A stretch of 64,000 nt of DNA, from contig CAVXBB010000016.1 in the NCBI GenBank assembly GCA_963759875.1, positions 620,001 to 684,000 of the forward strand. The letters run 5' to 3'. The notes under the pieces are model-generated. The model was not told where the DNA came from, did not search any database, and saw nothing but the letters and a program-made list of their open reading frames with translations. Positions within the stretch are counted from its first letter, which is position 1; each line of letters begins with the position of its first letter. The DNA is from JAFAGX01 sp963759875. Its GTDB lineage: Bacteria > Acidobacteriota > Terriglobia > Terriglobales > Acidobacteriaceae. Made by a program: the position numbers and the translations under genes. Positions 51,547-60,280 of the stretch are shown here, piece by piece.

Positions 51547-51783
51547 CTACCCCTTGATGACTGCCCTTGGTTCCAGACGCGCAATCTTCTTGGCAAGTCC
51601 CGCTTTGTGAACCACGTCGACAACGCGCGATACGTCTTTGTATGCACTTGGAGCTTCTTCCGCGAGCGCGCTCATCGATCCAGCGCGGACAATGATGCCT
51701 CGGTCTTTTAGCTGTTGTCGCAGGTTCCGCATACCAGCTTCCTCGCTTTCACGCGGCTCATGAGTCGGCCAGCTCCGTGACAT
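51547..51783 (-). pseudogene. RtcB C-terminal segment in a shifted frame
   Basis: Frame reads RESEEAGMRNLRQQLKDRGIIVRAGSMSALAEEAPSAYKDVSRVVDVVHKAGLAKKIARLEPRAVIKG. This is the normal RtcB C-terminus, but it lies in a different frame from the upstream part. Joining both parts gives about 481 residues, the usual RtcB length. A single missing base near 51733 explains the break. Confidence 0.8.
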
Positions 51784-52991
51784 GTGGAACCGAAGGTCTG
51801 CTGCATTGCTGCGACCGTACCGGTGAGTACGTATGAAGCCGTGCCCATAGAACCGGGGATGAGTACAGGTTGACCGATATCCCTTAGGTCATTTGGGAGT
51901 ACCGCAGATCCCGGTCCAAATGCGCGCGTGGCGCCCTTGCGATGAACACACAGCCGCAGCCGGTTTCCATCTATTTCATGCTCTTCTACTTTCGCCATGT
52001 TGTGAGCGATGTCGTACACCTGAAGGAGGTCGAAGTCCCTGATCCGTCCTGCTAGTATCTGCGTAAAGCTCTGCCGGATGAGATGCGCCAGGAGCTGGCG
52101 ATTCGCGAAAGCGAAATTCGCAGCGCATGCCATAGCGCAGAAATACTGCTGTCCTTCTTCCGAATCGAATGGCACACAGACCAATTCACGATCCGGCAAA
52201 CTAATTCCGTAGTCGCGCACACTCTTCTGGAAGCGGGTAACGTAATCTTCGCAAATCTGGTGCCCAAGCCCACGCGAACCGCAGTGGATCTGCACCGCAA
52301 CATTGTCCTGGTAGATATTGAGGCGTGCGGCTATCGCTTCGTCGTACACCTCAGCAATCCTGTCCACCTCAATGAAATGGTTCCCAGCACCGAGAGTCCC
52401 GAGTTGCGCGCGTCCCCGTTCATGCGCATGTTCGGAGACATACTTGGCATCTGCCCCAGGAATTCGGCCGCACTCCTCTGTGTGATGAAGATCTTCCTTG
52501 CGTGCAAATCCTTTGCCCATCCAGGATGCGCCTTCGTGCAGGACTGCATCCAAGTCAGCATTCGTCAGGTGCAACGAGCCGCGAGCACCGACGCCACTTG
52601 GGCAGCTGGCGTAGATGGCGGACGCTACTTCCTTAATATAAGGATCGATTTCTTCCACGGTTGTTTGCGAGACGAGAAGCCGCACACCACAATTGATGTC
52701 ATATCCGACGCCGCCTGGAGAAATCACACCGTCGGGCAAGCGTGTAGCAACGACCCCGCCAATCGGGAAACCATAACCTTGGTGAATATCAGGCATCGCG
52801 ATTGCGTACTGGATGATCCCCGGCAGCGTCGACGTATTGATGAGCTGGACGATGGAGTTATCGCTGAGCGCGGTGTTTAGCAGTTCCTCATCGGCATAGA
52901 GACGTGCCGGCACACGCATGTCATCGCGGTAAGTAGAGGGAATCTCCCAGACAAATTCTTCGACGCGGACAAAATTGTGCTGGCTGAGCAT
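51708..52991 (-). CDS. rtcB: RNA-splicing ligase RtcB (main part, apparently frameshifted)
   Basis: A 427-residue reading frame covering most of RtcB: GGVGYDINCGVRLLVSQ (metal-binding Asp and Cys), GTLGAGNHFIEVD, HCGSRGLGHQ, and TCHGAGRLMSR near the end. RtcB joins RNA 2',3'-cyclic phosphate or 3'-phosphate ends to 5'-OH ends, using GTP and Mn. The frame stops in a nonnative KLVCGTCDNS and the true C-terminus follows in another frame, so the enzyme lacks its C-terminal guanylation-site region if the shift is real. Its cofactor archease is encoded 23 bases upstream. Confidence 0.9.
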   Translation of the reverse strand: MLSQHNFVRVEEFVWEIPSTYRDDMRVPARLYADEELLNTALSDNSIVQLINTSTLPGIIQYAIAMPDIHQGYGFPIGGVVATRLPDGVISPGGVGYDINCGVRLLVSQTTVEEIDPYIKEVASAIYASCPSGVGARGSLHLTNADLDAVLHEGASWMGKGFARKEDLHHTEECGRIPGADAKYVSEHAHERGRAQLGTLGAGNHFIEVDRIAEVYDEAIAARLNIYQDNVAVQIHCGSRGLGHQICEDYVTRFQKSVRDYGISLPDRELVCVPFDSEEGQQYFCAMACAANFAFANRQLLAHLIRQSFTQILAGRIRDFDLLQVYDIAHNMAKVEEHEIDGNRLRLCVHRKGATRAFGPGSAVLPNDLRDIGQPVLIPGSMGTASYVLTGTVAAMQQTFGSTCHGAGRLMSRVKARKLVCGTCDNS

Positions 52992-53014
52992 GACAACCGC
53001 CCTTAATGGTCAGT

Positions 53015-53416
53015 TCAGACGTCCACAACAATCGTGGCTTCAAGTCCTTCCGAACTTTCCTTTACCTCCAAATTGTGAAACGTGACGGCCTTGAGGGACG
53101 TAACACTGCGGTCCAACTGCCGCCCGTACAACTGCGCACGCAAGTGATGTTCGGTAACATCGCTGAGCAGAAAATGATCGTAGAATTCGTGATGGGTTTG
53201 TTCCAGATATAAGATCTCATTTAGCCAGTTCACCAGTAACGTCTCCTGATCAGTTCTTTCGACCTCGATCACCCGCCGGATGAAACATTCACTGGCAAGG
53301 GGCTCTCCATCCAAAGCAACCATCGCCTGCGCCGCATCCTCCAGCAGTTCTCTCAGATTACGGCCGCGGATGCGGAAGGCACGGTCGGCTGTGTGTTCAA
53401 CCTCTTCGGAGCGCAT
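53015..53416 (-). CDS. Archease
   Basis: A 133-residue protein from ATG 53416 (the frame is open to 53536 but those residues overlap the next gene's tail). The archease signature EEVEHTADRAFRIRGRNLRELLEDAA is at the N-terminus, with WLNEILYLEQTHHEFYDHF and the C-terminal LEATIVVDV. Archease promotes RtcB turnover. It is directly upstream of rtcB (23 bases) and thus in the same transcription unit. Confidence 0.9.
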   Translation of the reverse strand: MRSEEVEHTADRAFRIRGRNLRELLEDAAQAMVALDGEPLASECFIRRVIEVERTDQETLLVNWLNEILYLEQTHHEFYDHFLLSDVTEHHLRAQLYGRQLDRSVTSLKAVTFHNLEVKESSEGLEATIVVDV

Positions 53417-53471
53417 CGCTACTTCGACATTTCGCTGCGAAGTTATGAAAATCTCCCATCTCGCTCGGAAG

Positions 53472-54419
53472 TCACAACTCTGGTGGACCCACTGCTGATT
53501 TGCCGCTCTCTTTCGGTTCTTTTTTCTTCGTCGCACTCGTTGTGGGAATCGACTCCGGGACTCGTGTTTTCCATTGTCCAGGCATGACGCTACTCCCGCG
53601 CGGGCTAGGCTTTGCCAGCGGCATGCGATGGGCCCTCATCTTCGCCGCTGCAACCTCGGGGAGGGCCTCACCTCGGTTTGAAAAATGGCGTTGCATCTTT
53701 TTCCTCCTTGATGAACCTTCCTTCGATTTAAGCCGCGCGAGGCATAGACCTCCTGACCTTTCAAGCAAAGCACGGACCTGGTCGTCAGAGATCTGGCTGA
53801 AGTCCTCATACCACTGTGAAACCGCGAAGAATATCTCCGGCTCAGCTACACTGATGACCTCATCTGCCTCCATCCGGATGGCGCTGCAAGCATTGGCCGG
53901 AGCTACCGGAATGGCCACAACAACACGCGCCGCACCTTGCTTGCGGACCGCGGCGATGGCGGCGAGAATGCACGACCCAGTTGCAATGCCATCATCCACC
54001 AGGATCACCGTCTTTCCGGTCAATGAGAGCGGTGGGCGATTGCCCTGATACAGTCGCTCTTGACGTTCCAATTCCTTCCGTTCGGCGGCGGCTACTTCCT
54101 GAATAGCCTCATTCGGTACGCACAAATGTTTCACCATGGAAAGGTCGAGTACCTGCACGTCTCCGGGAGCAATTGCGCCCATGGCCAGTTCCCGCTGCCA
54201 CGGAGTGCCCAGTTTTCGCACGACGAAAACGTCCAACGGGACGTTCAGCACACGTGCCACTTCATAAGCCACCGGCACACCGCCTCGCGGGAGCCCCAGC
54301 ACAAGAACTTCGTTTCGCCCCGAATACGCCAAGAGCTTGATGCCTAATATGCGCCCTGCTTCCGCTCGGTCCGCGAAGGGTAACAGCACATCGTCTTCAT
54401 CTTCATCTCGAAATAGCAT
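53472..54419 (-). CDS. Phosphoribosyltransferase-fold protein with basic C-terminal tail
   Basis: A protein of about 315 residues from ATG 54419, which has an ideal ribosome site (cggagg); the frame is open further but without a site. The PRTase domain covers about 10-215, with the PRPP loop VILVDDGIATGSC. The last 80 residues are basic and low in complexity (RRKKMQRHFSNRGE ... KKKEPKESGK), an unusual tail that might bind nucleic acid. Substrate unknown. A similar gene (Rv0571c) belongs to the DosR regulon in Mycobacterium tuberculosis. Confidence 0.82.
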   Translation of the reverse strand: MLFRDEDEDDVLLPFADRAEAGRILGIKLLAYSGRNEVLVLGLPRGGVPVAYEVARVLNVPLDVFVVRKLGTPWQRELAMGAIAPGDVQVLDLSMVKHLCVPNEAIQEVAAAERKELERQERLYQGNRPPLSLTGKTVILVDDGIATGSCILAAIAAVRKQGAARVVVAIPVAPANACSAIRMEADEVISVAEPEIFFAVSQWYEDFSQISDDQVRALLERSGGLCLARLKSKEGSSRRKKMQRHFSNRGEALPEVAAAKMRAHRMPLAKPSPRGSSVMPGQWKTRVPESIPTTSATKKKEPKESGKSAVGPPEL

Positions 54420-54470
54420 CACGTACCTCCGCACCGGAGACTTCCTGACGGGATACAACTCGCCGTCCGG

Positions 54471-54845
54471 CTATGCAGCTGCTTGCTGAGCACCTCCCTT
54501 TGCTTCGGAGAACAGCGCCGACACGGCGGTGAGCAAACCCGGAGTACCTTCCAACGCGTACACGCGACCTGCAGCCGGAATATCTCTTTCTGCCGTCGCA
54601 CCACACACCAGCAGAACCGGAATGTTCACTTTCTCTTCCGCTTCGACTGCCAGCAGGTATTTGTCCGCTTTCGCAAATCTGTGCCCCACGATCACAAGGT
54701 CAAACTTTTCACGCGAGAGAAGGTCCAAAGCTTCTTTCACATCGATCGTGGCAGTAACCGCATATCCAGATTCCTTCAGGGCAGCACAGCGGATGTCGGA
54801 GACAGCCTTGTCAAATGAGACACACAACACTTTTTGTTCCCTCAT
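54471..54845 (-). CDS. Receiver-like protein without phosphoacceptor Asp
   Basis: A 124-residue protein from ATG 54845 with AAGGAGG upstream. The alternating beta-alpha pattern fits a response-regulator receiver (KVLCVSFDKAVSDIRCAALKESGYAVTATIDVKEALDLLSREKFDLVIVGHRFAKADKY). At the place of the usual phosphoacceptor (DLVLLDxxMP) it has IVGHRF, and the acidic pair at the first strand is reduced to a single Asp. It may be a pseudo-receiver used for protein contact. Confidence 0.6.
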   Translation of the reverse strand: MREQKVLCVSFDKAVSDIRCAALKESGYAVTATIDVKEALDLLSREKFDLVIVGHRFAKADKYLLAVEAEEKVNIPVLLVCGATAERDIPAAGRVYALEGTPGLLTAVSALFSEAKGGAQQAAA

Positions 54846-54919
54846 GCAGCACCTCCTTCCACTTTGCCGATTCCAAGTTTCGCCTTGCCCAACAAGTTCC
54901 ACTCTAGGATCAAGCGTCT

Positions 54920-56062
54920 TCAAGCAGCCTGACCTCGCGATTGTTCCTCAGTGGTTGGCATCTCGATGTCAGTCAACTGTTGTTTGCGGTGCAAGAAGAA
55001 ATATGCCGCCAGCAGAGTCACCATCAGCAAGCCGATCACTACCATCAGAATGGCAAAGTGCCCCAGCGCGCGAACTGAAGCCAGAGCCTCCCGCTCGTCC
55101 TGGCTTACCATGACAAACCAGGCCAAATTGGGAGAGAGTTGCTTCAGTCCCGTATCGGCGAAACCTACAATCCGGCTTCCACCTCTCATAGTGGCGATAA
55201 CATATCCAGCTTGCCGGCCTTGCAAGGAACCGAGCGCATCCCGCACCGCCACAGACTCCTCCGACCTCAACTTCATGGAGGTGGTGACGTTGGGAGCACT
55301 GATTACGGTACCATCCTCCCTTACGAGAATCGTTCGCGCGGAGCGGCCGACCTGCGCCTGGGTTAAACGCGAAAACAGACTGGAAACATCGATCAGTGCA
55401 CTGGCGGCACCGATGAATCTCCGCGACCCTTTGCCGAATACCGGGAAACCGATTCGGAAGTAATCAGCCCTGCTTTCCTCGTCGTAAAGGACTTCGGAGA
55501 GATAGATTCCACCTCTCCCCCGCGCAGAAACCGCCTGCCAGTAGGCGTTGTCCGTTGGGGCGTAATGCAGCGGTTTGTCCGTGGCTGCGATGGGAACAGC
55601 ATTTTCATCGGCCACTATGATTTTCAGGAAGCGCGGATCGATCTCGCGACGGCGTTGCAGCAGGCGCGAAACCGGCGCCGACAGCATTCCTTCCACCACA
55701 GCGTCCCCCGCAGGCGTATCCCATTTCTTATCGATCTCCGCAATGTTTGCCGTGGTCGCCTCCGCGCTCCTCCGTTCGTAGGCCTGGTTGGCTTCCACGA
55801 CAACCTCTACCACGGCGGGTTCCATGGCAATCGCGCCGACGTCGATCACACGATCGTTGACAAATTGAAACGCAGTAGTGGCGTCAGCTTGGGCAATGGT
55901 CCGAAAGTGCGTTCCGATGACCTGTTCCAGGGATGTGTTGCTTTCGGAGCTCAGATACAGACCAATGAAGTTGAGCGGCACGAGAATTACTACCAGCGCG
56001 ATCAGCAGCTTTTGTAACGATAGCTTGATTTCCAATGAATCGGAGGGCATATTTTGCCTCAT
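54920..56062 (-). CDS. dCache/PDC-type sensor membrane protein without output domain
   Basis: A 380-residue protein: membrane segment at about 17-37, a large periplasmic dCache-like domain (about 40-330, with YFRIGFPVFGKGSRRFIGAASALIDVSSLF), and a second membrane segment at about 336-357, followed by a short cytoplasmic tail. Most dCache proteins end in a kinase, methyl-accepting or cyclase domain; none is present here. It may work with a separate protein such as the receiver-like protein encoded just downstream. Confidence 0.75.
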   Translation of the reverse strand: MRQNMPSDSLEIKLSLQKLLIALVVILVPLNFIGLYLSSESNTSLEQVIGTHFRTIAQADATTAFQFVNDRVIDVGAIAMEPAVVEVVVEANQAYERRSAEATTANIAEIDKKWDTPAGDAVVEGMLSAPVSRLLQRRREIDPRFLKIIVADENAVPIAATDKPLHYAPTDNAYWQAVSARGRGGIYLSEVLYDEESRADYFRIGFPVFGKGSRRFIGAASALIDVSSLFSRLTQAQVGRSARTILVREDGTVISAPNVTTSMKLRSEESVAVRDALGSLQGRQAGYVIATMRGGSRIVGFADTGLKQLSPNLAWFVMVSQDEREALASVRALGHFAILMVVIGLLMVTLLAAYFFLHRKQQLTDIEMPTTEEQSRGQAA

Positions 56063-56145
56063 TTCTTCGCGTCACGCAGGCTCGCTAGTTCCGAGTTTCT
56101 TGGCGGTACATTCGGCGACCAGAAACATGGTTACGCTGATGGCCG

Positions 56146-56568
56146 CTAGCGTACATACGTACGCGAGCGCTCCACCCACAACGGCCTGCCGTTCGGTTGG
56201 CGAAATGCGAAAGTCTCATTTCCACGGGTAATCTTGCGGGCGATCATGGCATCATGACCCTCGTAGATCACCATCGACCCGACCACCTGAATCCGATCGC
56301 CCTTACTGAAATTCACTCCATTGCCCTGAAGAAAACGAAGCGGGGCCACGTGCACCTCAACAATGCCGGTATCGGTCTTGAGCATCAGATGAGTTCCTTT
56401 ATCACCATTGATTGGACACCAATACTGTTGCACCTCCTGAACTACACCCTCGACCTTCACTTCAGTCGCGGCATTGTATTTGGGTGCTCGCTGCTTTGGA
56501 CCGTTGTGAAGAACCAGAACTATGACGAGTACAAATGCGACCACCGCGACAATATTAAGCATTCTCAT
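56146..56568 (-). CDS. Single-span membrane protein with OB-like domain
   Basis: About 140 residues from ATG 56568 (56592 possible). One membrane segment (about 3-22) is followed by a beta-rich domain: KVEGVVQEVQQYWCPINGDKGTHLMLKTDTGIVEVHVAPLRFL and GDRIQVVGSMVIYEGHDAMIARKITRGNETFAFRQ. It resembles OB-fold domains of the NirD/CcmE/YgiW type in outline only. Function unknown. It faces a universal stress protein gene on the same strand. Confidence 0.6.
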   Translation of the reverse strand: MRMLNIVAVVAFVLVIVLVLHNGPKQRAPKYNAATEVKVEGVVQEVQQYWCPINGDKGTHLMLKTDTGIVEVHVAPLRFLQGNGVNFSKGDRIQVVGSMVIYEGHDAMIARKITRGNETFAFRQPNGRPLWVERSRTYVR

Positions 56569-56625
56569 TGCACGTTTTCTTTCTATCCACATGCCAGCCG
56601 CTCAATCCGTCCACGATTGCCGCGC

Positions 56626-57555
56626 TCAGGCGCTAACAGCCAGCACTGGACAGTTCGCCCGACGGATAACCTCATACGACACTGCTCCGAGAGAGTGGGC
56701 AGAGACCTTCACGAATGCAGGCCGCTTTGCCCCCGTGATTATCAGGTCGGCTTTTCGAGCAGCAGCGGCCTTCAAAATACCGTCCGCGATGAAATCAAAA
56801 CCCACCACATATTCGGCTTCGGACCACAGCCTGACTGCCGGCGGCAAGAGCTTCTGCAGTTTCTCCTTGATAGTTGCTTTCGTCTTGGCTTGCCACTTGT
56901 TAACTGCTTCTTCGTCGTAGAAGCTTTGGCCAGGACCAGGCAGAGCTGCCGGCGGCATCACATGCAGAAGGATCAGCTTCGTCTCAGGCTCGTTCCCGAG
57001 AAATAGAGCGTAGTCCAAGGCTTTTGCAGAACTCGAATGAAAATCAGTCGCAAAGACAATCGTGCGGAATTCTCCAGTTTTGCTTAAGGTCGCATCAATG
57101 TGGGGTCCCACAGTGAGCACGGGACAACCAGCCCTGCGCACGACCTCTTCCGCCACCGATCCGAGTACGAGTTTCTTAAGGCCTGAACGCCCGTGCGTTC
57201 CAAGCACAACAAGATCTATGTCCTGCTGGTGGATCACAGCGGAGAGCACACCCCACACTGACCCTGCTCGCAGCACGGTTTCATGCGGGATCTGCTTAAG
57301 CTCGCTCCGACTGGCTAGGTTTTCCATCCATCGTCTTGCCTCGTATCGCTGCCGCTCTCCGGGAAGCTCGGGGATAAAGGAAACAGACTCGGGAGGCATG
57401 ACGTGCACGATAGCGATCTTCGAGCCGTAGTGGCGAGCGATGGCAACGGCATAATTGAACGCTTTCTCCGAAGCGTCGGAAAAGTCTGTCGCAAGCAAGA
57501 TGCTCTTAAATGAAATACCTGCCTGCTGCTCAGGTACTACAGCACGGGTTGTCAT
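56626..57555 (-). CDS. Two-domain universal stress protein
   Basis: A 309-residue protein with two UspA domains (about 15-155 and 163-308). The first ends in the ATP-binding pattern VLGTHGRSGLKKLVLGSVAEEVVRRAGCPVL; the second has LIITGAKRPAFVKVSAHSLGAVSYEVIRRANCPVL, where the G-x-R-G part is altered. Tandem UspA proteins usually bind ATP and are induced by hypoxia or starvation. It has a strong ribosome site (ggagg) before the ATG. Confidence 0.92.
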   Translation of the reverse strand: MTTRAVVPEQQAGISFKSILLATDFSDASEKAFNYAVAIARHYGSKIAIVHVMPPESVSFIPELPGERQRYEARRWMENLASRSELKQIPHETVLRAGSVWGVLSAVIHQQDIDLVVLGTHGRSGLKKLVLGSVAEEVVRRAGCPVLTVGPHIDATLSKTGEFRTIVFATDFHSSSAKALDYALFLGNEPETKLILLHVMPPAALPGPGQSFYDEEAVNKWQAKTKATIKEKLQKLLPPAVRLWSEAEYVVGFDFIADGILKAAAARKADLIITGAKRPAFVKVSAHSLGAVSYEVIRRANCPVLAVSA

Positions 57556-57622
57556 AGAGCCCTCCTCCCTGGTCCTACGCGGCTAATTTTCAACGCGATA
57601 TGTCACAGGCTACATTTCCTGT

Positions 57623-57967
57623 TTAGACTTGCTCCTGCTCAAGGCTCTTGATGGTTGCAGTCAGCCAATTTCGTAGAGCCTCTTCCAGTTCCTCTTGCGT
57701 GCCTGTTCGATAGAGACTGTCGATGGTTTCGTGTGCCGCATTAAGCCGGATGTGGTGGCACGGAACCGGCTGAGAGCGACATGCATAAGGCACAAACTTC
57801 ATGAGTGCACAATTCGCACAAGAGCCGGCTCCATGCCGTGGACAGATGGGTGAGTCTTCAAAGATAGAAAGGGGCCGACCCGCAGTCCGGGCCCGGTACA
57901 GTCCCAGGTCGACGAGCTTGAGTTCCAGCCTGAGAGTTTCGAGTGTCTGGATGTGGTGTCCGGGCAT
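57623..57967 (-). CDS. Small Cys/His-containing protein, unknown
   Basis: A 114-residue protein from ATG 57967 (GGAGG upstream). Helical N-terminus (HIQTLETLRLELKLVDLGLYRA), then CPRH, CANCALMKF, CRSQP and CHHIRLNAAHETI, a Cys/His pattern suggestive of metal binding, and a helical C-terminus. No family recognised; a similar protein type is often next to universal stress protein genes in this group, though that is a memory and not a test. Confidence 0.55.
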   Translation of the reverse strand: MPGHHIQTLETLRLELKLVDLGLYRARTAGRPLSIFEDSPICPRHGAGSCANCALMKFVPYACRSQPVPCHHIRLNAAHETIDSLYRTGTQEELEEALRNWLTATIKSLEQEQV

Positions 57968-58191
57968 ACTTGGCCTCCCACGGCTGCCACGAAAATCCAG
58001 CCCGGTTCTCCTTATACTTAGCCTAAGATCCGAACATCTTTCAGTGATGTGGCACACCCGCGCCGGTGATTACCGGTTCAAGCTAGTTTTTGTTCATCGA
58101 AGGGTGAGTTGAATCCAGAATAACGTTGAACGTGTGGGTCGTACGTAGGAGTTAGCCGGCCCGCATAGACATCAGTTTTGATGGAAAACGG

Positions 58192-58521
58192 TCAGTTCTC
58201 GACCAAGCAGTACTCGCCGATCTTGCGCCCACGCTTCGCCTTACCTGTTATCCGATAAAGGTCCACATCTCTGCAAACGTAATCTCCACGATATTCAATC
58301 GATGGGACGGTCCAGTCGATCATCCAGTATTCGCCTGCCTCAAGTGGAGTGCAGTAAGGGCTGTCACGCTCACACAATAGGTCAATGTGCGTTCCCGCCG
58401 CTGTGGCATGAATCACAAATTCGTCTGCCTCTACTGTGTAGCTGTTTACTTCGAGGCGTATCTTGCCCGACGAAAGTAATTGCACAACCGTCGCAAGAAT
58501 CACAATGATGGCTGTTTTCAA
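58192..58521 (-). CDS. Small exported protein, unknown
   Basis: A 109-residue protein with a signal peptide (about 1-19) and a beta-rich mature part with four Cys (CERDSPYC, YVCRD, EYCLVEN) that could form two disulfides. No family recognised. It is isolated on the minus strand with gaps on both sides. Confidence 0.5.
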   Translation of the reverse strand: MKTAIIVILATVVQLLSSGKIRLEVNSYTVEADEFVIHATAAGTHIDLLCERDSPYCTPLEAGEYWMIDWTVPSIEYRGDYVCRDVDLYRITGKAKRGRKIGEYCLVEN

Positions 58522-58757
58522 AGGGTGCTCACAGCGCCAAATCAGGTAATGCTACCAGCAGAGGTCCTAATTATTGTGTGAGAGCCTCAAATCTACTGTC
58601 CTAATTTGAAAGGATAGTACCGTTGAGGTGGTGAGCTCCATACGTCTGCGCTTCGCCAGCTGGCTCACGATAGAAGGCGGGGCCTATATCTCAGATCCTT
58701 ATCACAGAAAGCCGTGATCAACGGGCTTGCGGCCGTGGCAAGACTGACACCATAAAG

Positions 58758-59324
58758 ATGAGGGTACCTATATGGATAGGAACTGTATTCTTTGCGGAAA
58801 AGAATCAAGCGATGCTGACTACACCGGACAGGTCGGCGATGCCCTGCTGCATCCGGTGTGCCTGGACTGCTGGAAATTTGTGCGAAAAAGAACCAGACAG
58901 AGTGCTTGCTGAGCACCGGCAGAGGATCGACAACATCCTGGCAGATTACGAGAAGCACTGGAAGGCTCACAGGTTCGACCGGATGGCGGAACCGCTCACT
59001 GAAGAGCCCGGTGAACCACGGCCTGCCGAAACAATTTTGGCGAAGCGATACAAAGATGCCCACAGCGCCGCTCAGGCGACCTTAGACTGTGCAAACGCCT
59101 TCAAGATCATCGGCATTGTGCTCGCCGTGCTCATCATAGTGGGAGGTACTTTCGTCCTGGTTAGCAAGCCTGAGCTGGCAGGAAATCCCTTGGCCATATT
59201 AGGCGGCCTGATTGTGTCAGCGCTACTCACTGTTTCATTCTATTGGTGTGGAATGTTGTTAGCTGGTCTCGGGCGTTTGCTCTTTGCTGCGGCCGACATT
59301 GCGGTGAATACGTCGCCCTGCTGA
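58758..59324 (+). CDS. Helical and membrane part of the zinc-ribbon protein
   Basis: This 188-codon frame contains the second part of the protein, from about residue 42 (LCEKEPDRVLAEHRQRIDNILADYEKHW), followed by two membrane segments (AFKIIGIVLAVLIIVGG; LAILGGLIVSALLTVSFYWCG). The first 40 residues of the frame are an artefact of the shift; the true N-terminus lies at 58772 in the other frame. The joined protein would be about 184 residues. Function unknown. Confidence 0.6.
   Translation: MRVPIWIGTVFFAEKNQAMLTTPDRSAMPCCIRCAWTAGNLCEKEPDRVLAEHRQRIDNILADYEKHWKAHRFDRMAEPLTEEPGEPRPAETILAKRYKDAHSAAQATLDCANAFKIIGIVLAVLIIVGGTFVLVSKPELAGNPLAILGGLIVSALLTVSFYWCGMLLAGLGRLLFAAADIAVNTSPC
58772..58912 (+). 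pseudogene. Zinc-ribbon N-terminal part of a frameshifted membrane protein
   Basis: A 46-codon frame from ATG 58772 reads MDRNCILCGKESSDADYTG and VGDALLHPVCLDCWKF, a CxxC...CxxC zinc ribbon, then stops. The continuation (KEPDRVLAEHRQRIDNI and two membrane segments) is in another frame from the A5 tract near 58885. So one gene has been split by a one-base indel. Confidence 0.6.
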
Positions 59325-59590
59325 CAGTCGAAGTTAAGGCCAAGGAAATGGAGCTGCCATTTACGCCTGAGGAGCAACTCGTTCGCGCGGTATAGAAAAT
59401 TCGACAAAGCCCTACAAATGTGGATGGTTCCGAGGGCGAGCGTACGATCAGCTTTATTGACCCAAAAGATTCGCACTTTCAACTGGCCGATCAACGGAGC
59501 GAAGGTTTGTTCATCGAAACGACGTGCTACAGGCGGATACTCCACGTCGCCGCCAAAACAGACTTGTCCTCCTTACATAGGTAAATATCG
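59325..59590. other. Gap before the adenosine-specific kinase gene
   Basis: About 266 bases. A + strand frame with a GTG at 59420 and a stop at 59584 reads like protein in places, but it is short and has no ribosome site; no clear gene is seen. Confidence 0.25.
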
Positions 59591-60076
59591 ATGCTTGAAA
59601 TAAAAGTTGTCCCAACGGAATTTCCGACAGATACCAACATCATTATTGGTCAATCGCACTTCATTAAGACAGTCGAGGATTTGTACGAAGCGGTTGCGAC
59701 CACAGTGCCGCAAGCTAAGTTCGGCCTGGCTTTCAATGAGAGTTCCGGAGCCTGTTTAACGCGATCGGAAGGCAACGATCAGGTTCTTCGCGAAGTTGCT
59801 ATCCGCAATGCCCAGACGCTCGGCTGCGGCCACACGTTTGTGTTGGTGCTACAGAATGCCTACCCAATTAATGTGCTGAATGCGATCCGAAACGTGCCGG
59901 AAGTCTGCTCGATTTTTTGCGCGACTGCGAACCGCGTACAGATCATTGTGGCACAAAGCGAACAAGGTCGAGGAGTGCTCGGAGTCATTGATGGCAGTTC
60001 ACCAAACGGTATTGAAGGCCCTGCTGACATCACATGGCGGCACGACTTATTGAGAAACATCGGCTACAAGCGATAG
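59591..60076 (+). CDS. Adenosine-specific kinase (DUF355-type)
   Basis: A 161-residue protein with the full adenosine-specific kinase family pattern: AKFGLAFNESSGACLTRSEGND, GCGHTFVLVLQNAYPINVLNAIRNVPEVCSIFCATANRVQIIV, and GVLGVIDGSSPNGIEGPADITWR at the C-terminus. In archaea it phosphorylates adenosine to AMP. Its convergent overlap of about 30 bases with the hydrogenase maturation protease is notable. Confidence 0.85.
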   Translation: MLEIKVVPTEFPTDTNIIIGQSHFIKTVEDLYEAVATTVPQAKFGLAFNESSGACLTRSEGNDQVLREVAIRNAQTLGCGHTFVLVLQNAYPINVLNAIRNVPEVCSIFCATANRVQIIVAQSEQGRGVLGVIDGSSPNGIEGPADITWRHDLLRNIGYKR

Positions 60077-60280
60077 CCGGTCAGTTATTTCCTTTGCCTT
60101 TCTGATCCTCAGCGGTTCAACGTTTAGAATTGCGCTCTGCGCGATGGTGTCGATGATTGTTCGCACCACTTCATCGATAGCAGAATTTACCTTGGGCGAG
60201 ATCTCATCTCCGGCTGCGAACTGCTGCCCTTCGATTCCGTAAATTCGAAGGCGGGCTGGGAGACGAGTCAGAATGCAATT
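60047..60280 (-). pseudogene. C-terminal part of hydrogenase maturation protease in a shifted frame
   Basis: In this frame RLPARLRIYGIEGQQFAAGDEISPKVNSAIDEVVRTIID completes the hydrogenase-specific endopeptidase. The N-terminal part lies in the frame 60204-60560, ending in a wrong Ser/Pro-rich tail. The shift is near 60278. The joined protein would be about 171 residues, near the normal length. Confidence 0.7.

Noticed and set aside
59420..59584. Possible 54-residue gene with GTG start before the adenosine-specific kinase
   Set aside because: No ribosome site, no similarity recognised, and it overlaps open frames on the other strand; coding is unproven.
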